From: Gemmobacter caeruleus
GTDB lineage: Bacteria > Pseudomonadota > Alphaproteobacteria > Rhodobacterales > Rhodobacteraceae
Assembly (NCBI RefSeq): GCF_008271655.1
Contig: NZ_VKKX01000001.1
Location: 28,870 to 92,869, forward strand
Direction of reading: 5' to 3'
Length of the DNA stretch: 64,000 nucleotides
Position numbers and translations under genes: made by a program. Shown here in pieces: positions 17,198-26,016 of this stretch (position 1 is the stretch's first letter; the number at the start of each line of letters is the position of its first letter). The notes below the pieces were generated by a model that searched no databases, was not told the origin of the DNA, and was given only the letters and a program-made list of their open reading frames with translations.

Positions 17198-19342
17198 TCA
17201 TGCCGCCACGCGGTCGGACCGGCGCAGCCGGCGGCGGCCGATCACCGCCTGCAAGGCCAGGATGGCGGCCAGCATCGTGACGATCAGCACCGTCGAATAG
17301 GCGATGGCGATGCCGAATTCGTTGTTCTCCACCCGGCCGACGATAAAGCTGGTGGCCATGTTGTGCCGGGCCGAGACCAGAAAGATCACGGCGGAAACCG
17401 AGGTGATCGCCCGCACGAAGCTATAGGTGATGGCGGCCAGGATCGCCGGCCCCAGCAGCGGCAGGATCACCCGGCGCAGCGTGGTGAAACTGTTCGCACC
17501 CAGCATGATCGAGGCCTCGTCCAGCGATTTGTCGAGCTGGCTCATCGCCGCGATGCCGCCGCGCACGCCCACCGGCATGTTGCGGAAGACAAAGACCAGG
17601 ATCAGGATGATCGCCGTTCCCGTCAGCTCGATCGGGGGAAAATTGAAGGCCATGACATAGGCCACCCCGATCACCGTGCCCGGAATGGCAAAGCTGAGCA
17701 TGGTGGAAAATTCAAACGCATCCTTGCCGGCGAATTTCTGCCGCACCAGCAGATAGGCCGTCGCCAGCCCCACCATCGCCGTCAGCGGCGCGGAAATCGC
17801 GGCGATGGTCAGCGTGGAAAAATAGCTGTCCCAGGCCGCGCCGGTAAAATGCAGCCCGTTGCGGAAGGTGATCGCGAAGGCCTGTTTGTAATGCGCCAGC
17901 GTGAAGCTGTGGTTATAGCCCCAGAGCTTCACGAAACTGCCGAACACGATCAGCGCATAAAGCACCAGCGTAAACGCGGCCCAGGGCAGCGCGGTGGCAT
18001 AGCAGGCCCATTTCAGGCCGGGATTCAGGCTTGCATGCTGGCCATTATCGGCCTTGCCGGTGACGGTGGCATAGCTTTTGCGCCCCAGCCAGCGGCGCTG
18101 CACCAGAAAGGCGCCCAGCGTCATCGCCAGCAGGATCATCGACAGGATCGCGGCCTTGGCCGGATCGGCGACGGTGCCCACGATGGCGAAATAGATCTCG
18201 GTGGACAGCACGTTGAAATTGCCGCCCAGCACCAGCGGATTGCCGAAATCGGCAAGGCTTTCGATGAAGCCCAGCAGAAAGGCATTGGCCAGCCCCGGCC
18301 GCATCAGGGGCAGCGATACCCGGCGAAAGGTCTGCCAGCGGTCGGCGTCAAGCGTCTGGCTCGCCTCCTCCATCGAGGGGCTGATGCCCTCGACCACGCC
18401 GATCAGCACCAGAAAGGCAATCGGGGTGAAGGACAGCATCTGCGCCAGCCAGACCCCGCCAAAGCCATAGATCCAGCGGGTCTTTTCCATGCCAAAGGCC
18501 CAGTGCAGGAATTCGGTCATGGTGCCGGCGCGGCCAAACAGCAGGATCAGCGCAAGGCCGATCACGAAAGGCGGCGTGATGATCGGCAGGATGGTCAGCA
18601 CCCGCAGCAGTTTCTTGGCGACGAAATCGGTGCGGGTAAAGATCAGCGCGAAGGCAAGGCCCAGCGTCGTGGTGCCCAGGCCGGTTGCCAGCGCCAGCGC
18701 CAGCGAATTGACCGCCGGCCCGCACCAGCCGCCCGCAAGGCAGGCCAGCGACCAGGTTTCGGCGGCAAAGAAGCGCGGCAGAAACTCCGACAGGCCGAAC
18801 CCCGCGCCGCCCTTCAGCTCAAAGGCGCGGATCAGCACAAAGGCCATCGGGTAGAAAACGAAGACACCGACCAGCGCGACGATCAGCCCGACCAGGCCGG
18901 TGACAAAGGCATCCCCCCTGCCCCGCCCGCGCGCCGAAATGCCGGTGGTGGTGATGAACAGCAGCGCCAGCGCGGTGACAAAGGCGCCCAGCCCCATGCC
19001 CGGCTGCGCGGCCGTGCCAAGCGCGGCAAGACGCGGCCCGTCGCCCAGGATCAGGAGACCCTGCGCCACCAGCAACACCAGCCCGGCAACGCCGCAGATT
19101 ACCCATGCCTTCGCCCGTGCCTGCGGATCGCGCAGCAGGAAACCCGCCGCCAGCGCGGCCAACAGCGCCAGCCCCGGCCCCGCCAGCCAGACGCGCCCCC
19201 CCAGCACGGCGACAAGGCCAGACGCCCCCGCCGGATCGCCCGGCCAGCCAAGCGACAGAACGCCCCCCGGCACCATATACCATGGCAGCAGGACAAAGCC
19301 GGCCACCCCCAACAGGCCCCAAAGCCGTGCGGTGCGCGTCAT
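17198..19342 (-). CDS. afuB: AfuB/FbpB-type double-domain ABC permease
   Basis: A 714-residue inner membrane permease containing two tandem permease halves. Each half has its own ATPase-coupling EAA loop: EEASQTLDADRWQTFRRVSL and LDEASIMLGANSFTTLRRVI. An extra N-terminal block of about 190 residues with several hydrophobic helices precedes the first half, as in the long AfuB proteins (about 690 residues) and unlike the shorter iron-type FbpB. It sits between the binding protein and ATPase genes in one leftward operon. Confidence 0.87.
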   Translation of the reverse strand: MTRTARLWGLLGVAGFVLLPWYMVPGGVLSLGWPGDPAGASGLVAVLGGRVWLAGPGLALLAALAAGFLLRDPQARAKAWVICGVAGLVLLVAQGLLILGDGPRLAALGTAAQPGMGLGAFVTALALLFITTTGISARGRGRGDAFVTGLVGLIVALVGVFVFYPMAFVLIRAFELKGGAGFGLSEFLPRFFAAETWSLACLAGGWCGPAVNSLALALATGLGTTTLGLAFALIFTRTDFVAKKLLRVLTILPIITPPFVIGLALILLFGRAGTMTEFLHWAFGMEKTRWIYGFGGVWLAQMLSFTPIAFLVLIGVVEGISPSMEEASQTLDADRWQTFRRVSLPLMRPGLANAFLLGFIESLADFGNPLVLGGNFNVLSTEIYFAIVGTVADPAKAAILSMILLAMTLGAFLVQRRWLGRKSYATVTGKADNGQHASLNPGLKWACYATALPWAAFTLVLYALIVFGSFVKLWGYNHSFTLAHYKQAFAITFRNGLHFTGAAWDSYFSTLTIAAISAPLTAMVGLATAYLLVRQKFAGKDAFEFSTMLSFAIPGTVIGVAYVMAFNFPPIELTGTAIILILVFVFRNMPVGVRGGIAAMSQLDKSLDEASIMLGANSFTTLRRVILPLLGPAILAAITYSFVRAITSVSAVIFLVSARHNMATSFIVGRVENNEFGIAIAYSTVLIVTMLAAILALQAVIGRRRLRRSDRVAA

Positions 19343-19397
19343 CGTGATCTTCCCTGAACGAAGATGGCCCGCGCTGTGACGGCGCGGGCCGGATGGG

Positions 19398-20429
19398 TCA
19401 TTCCTCGATGGCGCCGCCGGCGCCCTTCACGTCCTTTTCCCACCGTGCCAGCAGACGCTCGCGGGTTTCCGACGCGCCATAGGTGGCAAAGTCATAGTCG
19501 ATCAGCTTGATCGAGGCCATGTCGGGCGCCTCCGGGTCGGTGGCGGCACCGGGGTTCGAGGGGATGTTGTAGACGCCGACCTCAAGCCCGGGCGACTGCC
19601 CCTCGGCCGAAATGACATATTCCACCCATTTCTTCGCGGCCTCCAGATGCGGCGTGCCCTCGACAACCGACACCGCGCCCAGTTCATAGCCCGTGCCCTC
19701 GCAGGGGGCGACGATCTCCACCGGGAAGCCGTCCTTCTTCAGCTTCACCATGTCATGCATGAAGCCGATGCCGATCGTCGTCTCGCCCCGCGCGGTGGCC
19801 TTGCCGGGGGCGGAGCCCGATTTCGTATACTGGTTCACATTGGCGCCGATCTCGGCCAGCAGCTTGAAGGCCTCATCCTCGCCGAACAACTGCACCAGGG
19901 TCGCCAGTTCGGTATAGGCCGTGCCCGAGGAATTGGGGTTCGCCACCTGGATCTCGCCCTTGTAGTCGGGCTTGGCCAGATCGCGCCAGCAGGCCGGGGC
20001 GGGCAGGTTCTTTTCGGCCAGAACCTCGGTATTGTAGATAAAGCCCAGCAGGCCCACATGCACCCCGACCGCCTTGCCGCCGGTCATGTTGGTCATGTTC
20101 TGCGCCCACCCCAGCAGGCCCGAGACATCGACGCCGGTCGCCTGGGTCAGCCCCTCATTCGCGGCGATGATATGCGGATCGCCCGTGCCGCCCCACCAGA
20201 CATCCACCTTGGGATTGCCCTTTTCGGCGCGCAGCTGGGCCAGAACCTCGCCGGTTGATTTGCGCACGATGGCCACGTCGATGCCGGTCGCGGCCTCGAA
20301 ATTCTGCGCCATCAGATCGCACCAGGTCTGTTCATTGGAACAGACCACGTTCAGATCCTCGGCCATGGCCGCCGAAGCCGACATGGCGGCAGACAGCGCC
20401 AGCGCGCTGATGAAAAGCTTGTTGGTCAT
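19398..20429 (-). CDS. afuA: AfuA-type periplasmic binding protein, probably sugar phosphate
   Basis: A 343-residue secreted binding protein with a signal peptide cleaved after AMA at residue 23. The start is confirmed by GGGAGGAAAAC before the ATG. The mature protein opens EDLNVVCSNEQTWCDLM and has the family run VRKSTGEVLAQLRAEKGNPK. From memory, sugar-phosphate-binding AfuA holds its ligand with a His-Asp pair and a downstream Glu; here H225-D226 (GIGFMHDMVK) and E244 (APCEGTGYE) are present. The paired tyrosines of iron-binding FbpA are not obvious. Cysteines at 30, 37, 147 and 243 could form two disulfides. Iron(III) transport is the older, less likely label. Confidence 0.82.
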   Translation of the reverse strand: MTNKLFISALALSAAMSASAAMAEDLNVVCSNEQTWCDLMAQNFEAATGIDVAIVRKSTGEVLAQLRAEKGNPKVDVWWGGTGDPHIIAANEGLTQATGVDVSGLLGWAQNMTNMTGGKAVGVHVGLLGFIYNTEVLAEKNLPAPACWRDLAKPDYKGEIQVANPNSSGTAYTELATLVQLFGEDEAFKLLAEIGANVNQYTKSGSAPGKATARGETTIGIGFMHDMVKLKKDGFPVEIVAPCEGTGYELGAVSVVEGTPHLEAAKKWVEYVISAEGQSPGLEVGVYNIPSNPGAATDPEAPDMASIKLIDYDFATYGASETRERLLARWEKDVKGAGGAIEE

Positions 20430-20684
20430 GTTTTCCTCCCGTTGCCCCGGCCTGCCGCTTCCTCGGGCGGCGACCGGGCTGGGCAAAGCCTGCCATGCGG
20501 TTGCCCTTGCAAGCGACCCCCGGAACGGTGAACAGCGCTGCATCACGCCGGGTTTTTGATGAACAATGTTACAAAAGCCCGGCAAACGGGTCACAAATGA
20601 AACCCGAAACCCCCTCCCCGCCCGTCGGGCCGCAGGGCATCATGGCCCCGCCGGGCGGGAGGGCGCGGCAAGGACGGAGGAGCC
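20430..20684. promoter_or_regulatory. divergent region with tandem repeats for a response regulator
   Basis: The 255-bp gap between afuA and the two-component genes. GTTACAAA at 20568-20575 is repeated as GTCACAAA at 20590-20597, start to start 22 bp, which is two helical turns. That geometry suits an OmpR-family dimer. A small CCCG-N5-CGGG hairpin lies between the copies. The repeats are nearer the regulator gene, so autoregulation is at least as likely as afu control. Confidence 0.45.
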
Positions 20685-21413
20685 ATGTCCAGCGCGGCAC
20701 CACATCAGGGGCCTGTCGTCGTCATCGTCGATGACGATGCTGAATTGCGCGCCAGCGTCGCGGCGCTGCTGGCCGAGAACGGCTTTGCCCCGGTCGCGGT
20801 GCCCGACAGCGCGGGCTTCTTTGCCGCCGCCGCCGCCGGGCCGGTGGATCTGGCGCTGATCGACCTGCGACTGGCGGGGGAAAGCGGGCAGACGCTGGCC
20901 ATCCGCATCCGCGAGACGATGGGCCTGCCCATCGTCATGCTGACCGGGCGCGGCGACGAGACCGACAAGATCATCGGGCTGGAAACCGGCGCCGACGATT
21001 ACATGATGAAGCCCTTCAACCCGCGCGAACTGGTGGCGCGGCTGCGCGCGGTGCTGCGCCGGTCGGGCCACCCTGCCCTTGCGACGCCCGACCGCAGCCA
21101 GAGCCGGATGCGCAGCTTTGGCGCCCTGCGGCTGGATCAGACCCGGCGCGAATTGCTGGGGCCGGACGGGGCCGAAATCCCGCTTACCAATGCGGAATAT
21201 CGCCTGCTCGATTACTTTCTGCGCCACCCCGACCGCATCATTCCCAGGTCAGACCTGCTGCGCGAACTGGGCAATGACCTGTCGCTCTATATGGATCGCA
21301 CCATCGACGTGCTGATCCTGCGCCTGCGCCGCAAGATCGAACCCGTGCCCTCCAAGCCCGCGCATCTGCAAACCCGGCGCGGGCAGGGCTATATCTTCGT
21401 CACCGCGCCATGA
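20685..21413 (+). CDS. OmpR-family response regulator
   Basis: A 242-residue two-domain regulator. The receiver domain has the acidic pocket VIVDDDAELR, phospho-acceptor D60 in ALIDLRL, T87 in VMLTGRG and K109 in YMMKPF. The C-terminal winged helix (about 145-240) shows LTNAEYRLLDYFL and TIDVLILRLRRKIE. GACGGAGGAGCC precedes the ATG. Its stop overlaps the kinase start by four bases, so the pair is translationally coupled. The divergent afu operon is the likely target. Confidence 0.93.
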   Translation: MSSAAPHQGPVVVIVDDDAELRASVAALLAENGFAPVAVPDSAGFFAAAAAGPVDLALIDLRLAGESGQTLAIRIRETMGLPIVMLTGRGDETDKIIGLETGADDYMMKPFNPRELVARLRAVLRRSGHPALATPDRSQSRMRSFGALRLDQTRRELLGPDGAEIPLTNAEYRLLDYFLRHPDRIIPRSDLLRELGNDLSLYMDRTIDVLILRLRRKIEPVPSKPAHLQTRRGQGYIFVTAP

Positions 21414-23866
21414 CGCGATGGCAACGCCCCACGGTGCGCGCCCGGCTTTGGGGGGCGCTGGCCGCGCTGGCCGCCGCGACGCTGATCGTGGGGGCGACAA
21501 GCTGGGTCACGCTGCATCAGGCGACCGGGCGCCTGGACCGGCTGCATGACGAAACGCTGACCGCGGTAGACCAATCACTGACCCTGTCGCGCCGCGCCTC
21601 GGATCTGGCGACGGGGGCGCCGTGGCTTCTGACGCTGCAAAGCCCGTTCCGCATCCGGCAAGAGGCCGAAACCGCGCGCGGTCTCATCGCGGGTATCGCC
21701 GGAAGCCTCGCCCCGGGGGAGGGCGCGCTGGCCGCGATGCTGCGCAGCATGGATGCGGCGGTGCTGGATCTGGCGGCGGCGGCGACGGCGCGCGCGGGCT
21801 TTACCGACCAGATCCTGCGGCTGAACGCGCGCACCGCCGGGATCGAACGGCAACTGGTCGCCCGCGCCGCGGTCGAACCCTTTGCGCAAGACTGGCTGAC
21901 GCTGCAACGCATCACCCGCGCGCTTCTGGGCGCGGGGCGCGCGACCAATCTGGTCAGCGTCGGCGAATTTCACCGCGACTATTTCCGCCTGACCCACGGC
22001 ATTGCCTTCAGCCCCGCCAGCCGCCCCTATCTGGACGAGATGCGCGCCCTCGCCGAAGGCCCCGAAGGGTTGTTCGAGCTGCGCCGCCGCGAACTTGGCC
22101 GCCAGATCGCCGCCGAGGCGGCACTGGCCCGCATCCGGCTGGGCGCCGAGGCGGTCAGCCGGCACGCGGCCGAGGTCACCGCCCGCACGCAGGCGCAGAT
22201 CGCGGCGGAACGGGCGCGCACCCTGTCCGCCATCGCCTTTGCCCGCGGGATCATCGTCATCGTGGGCTTTGGCAGCGCGGTGGTGGCCTTGGCGGCGGCG
22301 CTGTTCGTGTCGGGCTATGTCACCGCCAATCTGCGCGCCATTTCGGATGCGATGATGCGGCTTGCGGTCGGGGACCGTTCCTCGCGGCTGCCGCGCGGCG
22401 AACATGCGGGCGACGAGATCGGCAAGCTGTTCCACGCCTTCCGGGCCTTTCGCGCCAATACGCTGCGGCTCGACCGGTCCAACCGGCAACTGGCGCAGCG
22501 CAATGCCCTGTTTGAAAACCTGTTCGACGGCATGTCGGACGGGCTGGCGATCCTGTCGGATGCCGGCGCGGTGGTGGCGCGCAATCGCCATCTGGCAACC
22601 GTGCTGGGCCTTTCGGACAGCGTGTTTGACGGCCGCCCCGACATGGCCGCGCTGTTGCCGGGCGCCGGCTGGCAGCGCATCGGCCCCGAGGGACTGACCG
22701 AGTTGCACCACAGCGATGGCCGGGTGGTCGAACTGCGGCAAAGCCCGCTGGCCACCGGCGGCGCGGTGATGCTGCTGACCGATGTCTCGGCCCGCCGCGC
22801 GCTGGAGGACCGGCTGCAACAGGTGCAGCGGACCGAGGCGCTTGGCAAGATCGCGGGAGAGGTGGCGCATGATTTCGGCAATATCCTGTCCACCATTTCC
22901 ACCAGCCTGCATCTGCTGGAAACCGCGCCGCCGGACCGCGCAGGCGCGCTGCATCAGACGCTGGGCGCGGCGCTGGATCTGGGCACGGCGCTGACGCAGC
23001 GCCTGCTGGCCTTTGCCCGCCGCCTGCATCTGGAACCCGAGGTGGTGGATCTGAATGCGCTGGTCGAGGGGATGGAGGATCTGATCGCGCTGGCGCTGGA
23101 GGACCGCATCGCGCTGCACCTGCACCCCTCGGGCGGGCCGCTGGCGGTGCGGATCGACCCGGGCCAGATGGAAAGCGCGTTGCTGAACCTCTGTCTCAAT
23201 GCCGCGCAGGCGATCGAGGGGGCGGGCGCCATCACCGTCACGCTGACCCCCACCCCCGAGGGCCGCGCCGCAATCGAGGTCCGCGATACCGGACGCGGCA
23301 TGACACCCGAGGTGCTGGCCATGGCGATGGAGCCGTTTTTCACTGCCCGCCCCGATGGCACCGGCACCGGGCTGGGGCTGGCCATGGTCTGCGGCTTCAT
23401 CCGCCAGTCGGGCGGCGATATCGACATCCGCTCGGCCCCCGGACAGGGCACCACCGTCCGGCTGGTGCTGCCGCTGGCCACGGACGCCGCCCCTGCCCTG
23501 CCGCCCCTGGGCCGCGTGCTGCTGGTCGAAGATGCGGCAGACGACGCCGCCCATGCCCGGCGACTGCTTGCCCAAGGCCGCCTGACCGAGACCGCCAGCC
23601 TGCCCGACGCCCTGCGCCTGATCGCCGACAGCCCGCCCTTCGATCTGGTGCTGACCGACCTGCATCTGAACGGCGCGGCCTCTGGCTGGTCCATCGCCGA
23701 GGCGGCGCTGCGCCGCGACGACCGCACCCGCGTGATCGTGACTTCGGGCCATCTGCCCGAGGCCGACCCGCTGGGCGCCCGCTTTCCCGGCCGGCTGTTT
23801 CGCCTGCCCAAACCGCTTGATGCCGCCGCACTGGCCGCCTGCCTGCAAGGAACCCGATCCGCATGA
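21410..23866 (+). CDS. hybrid sensor histidine kinase with C-terminal receiver
   Basis: An 818-residue membrane kinase. The first transmembrane helix is at about 12-34 and the second at about 275-303, with a helical periplasmic domain of about 240 residues between them (TorS/NIT-like bundle, by length and helix content). HAMP is at about 303-355 and a PAS-like segment at about 365-460. The HisKA domain has H487 in IAGEVAHDFGNILSTIS. HATPase motifs NLCLNAAQAIEG, DTGRGM and GTGLGLAMV follow at 590-660. A receiver domain (701-815) has D750 in LVLTDLHLNG and K801. It forms one operon with the regulator upstream and the HAD gene downstream, each overlapping by four bases. The signal is probably related to the AfuABC substrate. 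Confidence 0.9.
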   Translation: MTRWQRPTVRARLWGALAALAAATLIVGATSWVTLHQATGRLDRLHDETLTAVDQSLTLSRRASDLATGAPWLLTLQSPFRIRQEAETARGLIAGIAGSLAPGEGALAAMLRSMDAAVLDLAAAATARAGFTDQILRLNARTAGIERQLVARAAVEPFAQDWLTLQRITRALLGAGRATNLVSVGEFHRDYFRLTHGIAFSPASRPYLDEMRALAEGPEGLFELRRRELGRQIAAEAALARIRLGAEAVSRHAAEVTARTQAQIAAERARTLSAIAFARGIIVIVGFGSAVVALAAALFVSGYVTANLRAISDAMMRLAVGDRSSRLPRGEHAGDEIGKLFHAFRAFRANTLRLDRSNRQLAQRNALFENLFDGMSDGLAILSDAGAVVARNRHLATVLGLSDSVFDGRPDMAALLPGAGWQRIGPEGLTELHHSDGRVVELRQSPLATGGAVMLLTDVSARRALEDRLQQVQRTEALGKIAGEVAHDFGNILSTISTSLHLLETAPPDRAGALHQTLGAALDLGTALTQRLLAFARRLHLEPEVVDLNALVEGMEDLIALALEDRIALHLHPSGGPLAVRIDPGQMESALLNLCLNAAQAIEGAGAITVTLTPTPEGRAAIEVRDTGRGMTPEVLAMAMEPFFTARPDGTGTGLGLAMVCGFIRQSGGDIDIRSAPGQGTTVRLVLPLATDAAPALPPLGRVLLVEDAADDAAHARRLLAQGRLTETASLPDALRLIADSPPFDLVLTDLHLNGAASGWSIAEAALRRDDRTRVIVTSGHLPEADPLGARFPGRLFRLPKPLDAAALAACLQGTRSA

Positions 23867-24501
23867 CCCCGATGCCCAAGGCCCTGATCTTTGATTGCGA
23901 CGGCACGCTGGTGCTGACGGGCGATCTGCATTTCGACGCTTTCACCGAGGCTTTCGCCCGGCAAGGTGCCGCGCTGGACCGTGGTTTTTACCATGCGCGC
24001 GGCGGGCTGGCGCGGCAGGGGCTGATTTCGGAATGGGTGGCAGAGACCGGCGCCGGGCTGGATGTCGCCCGCGCCGTGCAAGACAGTATCGACGCCGCCG
24101 CGCGGCTGGCGCGGGCCGGGCAATGCGCCCCCAATCCGCCGGTGGCGGCGCTGGCCCGGGCCTGGGGCGCGCGCCCCTCTGCCGTGGCCTCGAACGGTGA
24201 GGCGGTGGTGGTCGAGGCGATCCTGGGCGGCGCGGGCCTGCGCGATCTTTTCGACACGGTGGTCACGCTCTGTGACGTGCCGGCGCCAAAGCCCGATCCG
24301 GCGATGTTCCTGCTGGCCGCGGCGCGGCTTGGCACCGCACCGGCCGATTGCCTGGTGCTGGAGGACAGCGCGCAGGGGATGGAGGCCGCCCGCCGCGCGG
24401 GCATCCCCGCGCTGGATGTGCGTGAGGCCCCTGCCCTCGCGGCGGTGGCCGCGCTGACACAGCGCCTGGCGGCTGCCACCCCTGCCCTGCCGCGCCTCTA
24501 G
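23863..24501 (+). CDS. HAD-family sugar phosphatase / beta-phosphoglucomutase-like
   Basis: A 212-residue haloacid dehalogenase hydrolase of subfamily IA. Motif I is LIFDCDGTLV (the nucleophile Asp and acid/base Asp), motif II is PSAVASNGE, the lysine is in PAPKPDPAMF and motif III is CLVLEDSAQGMEAARRAGI. This pattern belongs to sugar phosphatases and phosphomutases such as YniC or beta-PGM. It overlaps the kinase stop by four bases, so it belongs to the two-component operon. With a sugar-phosphate importer opposite, dephosphorylating an imported sugar phosphate is a sensible inferred role. Its TAG stop lies inside CTAG and overlaps the stop of the facing gene. Confidence 0.85.
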   Translation: MTPMPKALIFDCDGTLVLTGDLHFDAFTEAFARQGAALDRGFYHARGGLARQGLISEWVAETGAGLDVARAVQDSIDAAARLARAGQCAPNPPVAALARAWGARPSAVASNGEAVVVEAILGGAGLRDLFDTVVTLCDVPAPKPDPAMFLLAAARLGTAPADCLVLEDSAQGMEAARRAGIPALDVREAPALAAVAALTQRLAAATPALPRL

Positions 24502-25142
24502 CGAAAGATCGCGCCCAGTTCGGCCCGGCTGGAAATCCCCAGCTTGCCATAGATCGACTGCACCTGATTGCGGACCGTATGGGGCGATTTGCCCAGCCTT
24601 TCCGCGATACGGCCGGTGCAATCGCCCCCGGCCAGCAGTTGCGCGACCTGAAGCTCCTTGGGGGAAAGCAGATCGCGCGGGCCTTCGCGGCGCACCTCGA
24701 CACAGCGGATGTCGATCCGTTCGCCGCGCAGCGCGGCCGGCGCGACCTCGATCACCAGACCCAGCTTGCGAATGCGATGCCGGCCCAGCCGGGTGAATCG
24801 CGACAGATAGCGCCTTGGCACCACACCGCCATCCTGCCAATCGGGGAAAAAGCTGCGCAGCGTGTCGATCGACCGGGGCGAACGGGCCAGCACGGTGCCG
24901 CCCGGCTCCAGGTCCATGAACATCTCGTCATAGGCCTTGCCGGCGTTGCAGCTCAGGTCGCAATGCTGCACCGCGCTGTCCAAAAGCGGCACGACGCGCG
25001 CAAACAGTGCGATTTCGGCGGCGTTCCAGGCCGGGGCGGCATCGCCCTTGCGATAAAGCGACAGGAACAGATGCGGCCGGTTCGGATCGGGCCGGCCGCA
25101 TCGCGAAAGGGTCGCGTATAGACCCTTGCGCGTCGCGGGGTC
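24498..25142 (-). pseudogene. LuxR-type regulator lacking its 5' end
   Basis: The C-terminus is a complete LuxR helix-turn-helix: LLSPKELQVAQLLAGGDCTG, RIAERLGKSPHTVRNQVQSI and YGKLGISSRAELGAIFR. A GTG at 24992 would give 164 residues. The same frame reads on upstream without any ATG, GTG or TTG as protein-like text: DPATRKGLYATLSRCGRPDP, NRPHLFLSLYRKGDAAPAWN and AAEIALFARVVPLLDSAV, a typical N-terminal sensor domain of these regulators. It reaches the Hint gene stop at about 25142. The true start therefore appears to have been deleted when this DNA was joined to the Hint gene. A short product from the GTG cannot be excluded. Confidence 0.7.
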
Positions 25143-26016
25143 AAGGCGCGATGCCCCCCGCCGCCGGCAGGGTGTGGCGCGGGGGCGGCGGATCTTCGAC
25201 CATCGGCTTGCGATTGCGTTGGTGCCGCTCCACCAGTTTGCGGCCCTGCCGACCGGTAATCACCGTCCGGCAACACGCGCTCCGGTCGCGCGTCGCGGGC
25301 AGGTCGGGAAAGATCGCGAGGATCTCCGCGCGCTGTTCCGGCGATACCGAACGGATCGCCTCGGGTCCGGTGAACAGGCTTTCGGTCTCCGCCCCGTTGG
25401 AAAAGACGACCTCATGCTGATCGAACAGCAGATGGGTATAGGTCACCTCGTCCAGATCGCCCGCGATCTCGATCCCCGGCAGGGCCAGAAGGTGCCGCGC
25501 CGGGCACAGCACCTCGGGCACGCCGAACATCCGCACCGCGATGCGCGAACGCAGCATGACCCGGTGCTGCGGCGAGACCAGCAGATCGGCGGCTGGCACC
25601 CCCTCGCCCAGCGTGCCGGCGCCGATCCGCACCGGGCGCAACTTGTCCTGCCGGGCCAGCGTATCGCGGCACAGCCGGCGCGACCCGATCCAGCGGATTG
25701 CCTGAAGCCCGTTGTCGCGGGTCTGCACCAGATCGCCCACGGCCAGATCCTGCACCGGCACATCGCCCGCGGGCGTCAGGATCAGCGTGCCCGGACCAGA
25801 GCAGATCACCTCGGTCACCATGCCATCCGTCGCCGCGACGCGCAGCGCCTCGCCATCGCCGGAATTCGTCTCGCCGGCGAACAGTCGATAGGTGCCGGGC
25901 GCGACATCGTGAAACGTCACCGTGACCTCCTGCACGGTGGTTCCGGCGGGCGCGTCCTCGGGCGCGACCTGCAAGCTGACCGGCGCCACCGATGCCACCG
26001 GCGCGCCTGCCGACAT
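25141..26016 (-). CDS. Hint-domain (intein/hedgehog fold) protein
   Basis: A 291-residue protein with a Hint domain at about residues 75-220. The pattern starts CSGPGTLILTPAGDVPVQDL, continues VGDLVQTRDNG and RWIGSRRL, and includes LLVSPQHRVMLRS, the block corresponding to the intein TxxH/HR positions, then TYTHLLFDQHEVVFSNGAET and SLFTGPEA. In Rhodobacteraceae such proteins are common, often secreted, and of unknown function; Hint domains can self-cleave at the leading cysteine. The start chosen is MSAGAPVASVAP with GGAGG upstream. Its end abuts the truncated LuxR gene. Confidence 0.82.
   Translation of the reverse strand: MSAGAPVASVAPVSLQVAPEDAPAGTTVQEVTVTFHDVAPGTYRLFAGETNSGDGEALRVAATDGMVTEVICSGPGTLILTPAGDVPVQDLAVGDLVQTRDNGLQAIRWIGSRRLCRDTLARQDKLRPVRIGAGTLGEGVPAADLLVSPQHRVMLRSRIAVRMFGVPEVLCPARHLLALPGIEIAGDLDEVTYTHLLFDQHEVVFSNGAETESLFTGPEAIRSVSPEQRAEILAIFPDLPATRDRSACCRTVITGRQGRKLVERHQRNRKPMVEDPPPPRHTLPAAGGIAP

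Noticed and set aside
17144..19357. 737-codon plus-strand frame opposite afuB
   Set aside because: Composition of a shadow frame; the minus strand has two EAA loops and transmembrane helices.
19398..20429. Ferric-iron-binding protein FbpA
   Set aside because: The C-terminal tyrosine pair expected for iron was not seen and the His-Asp/Glu pattern of sugar-phosphate AfuA is present; iron remains only a secondary possibility.
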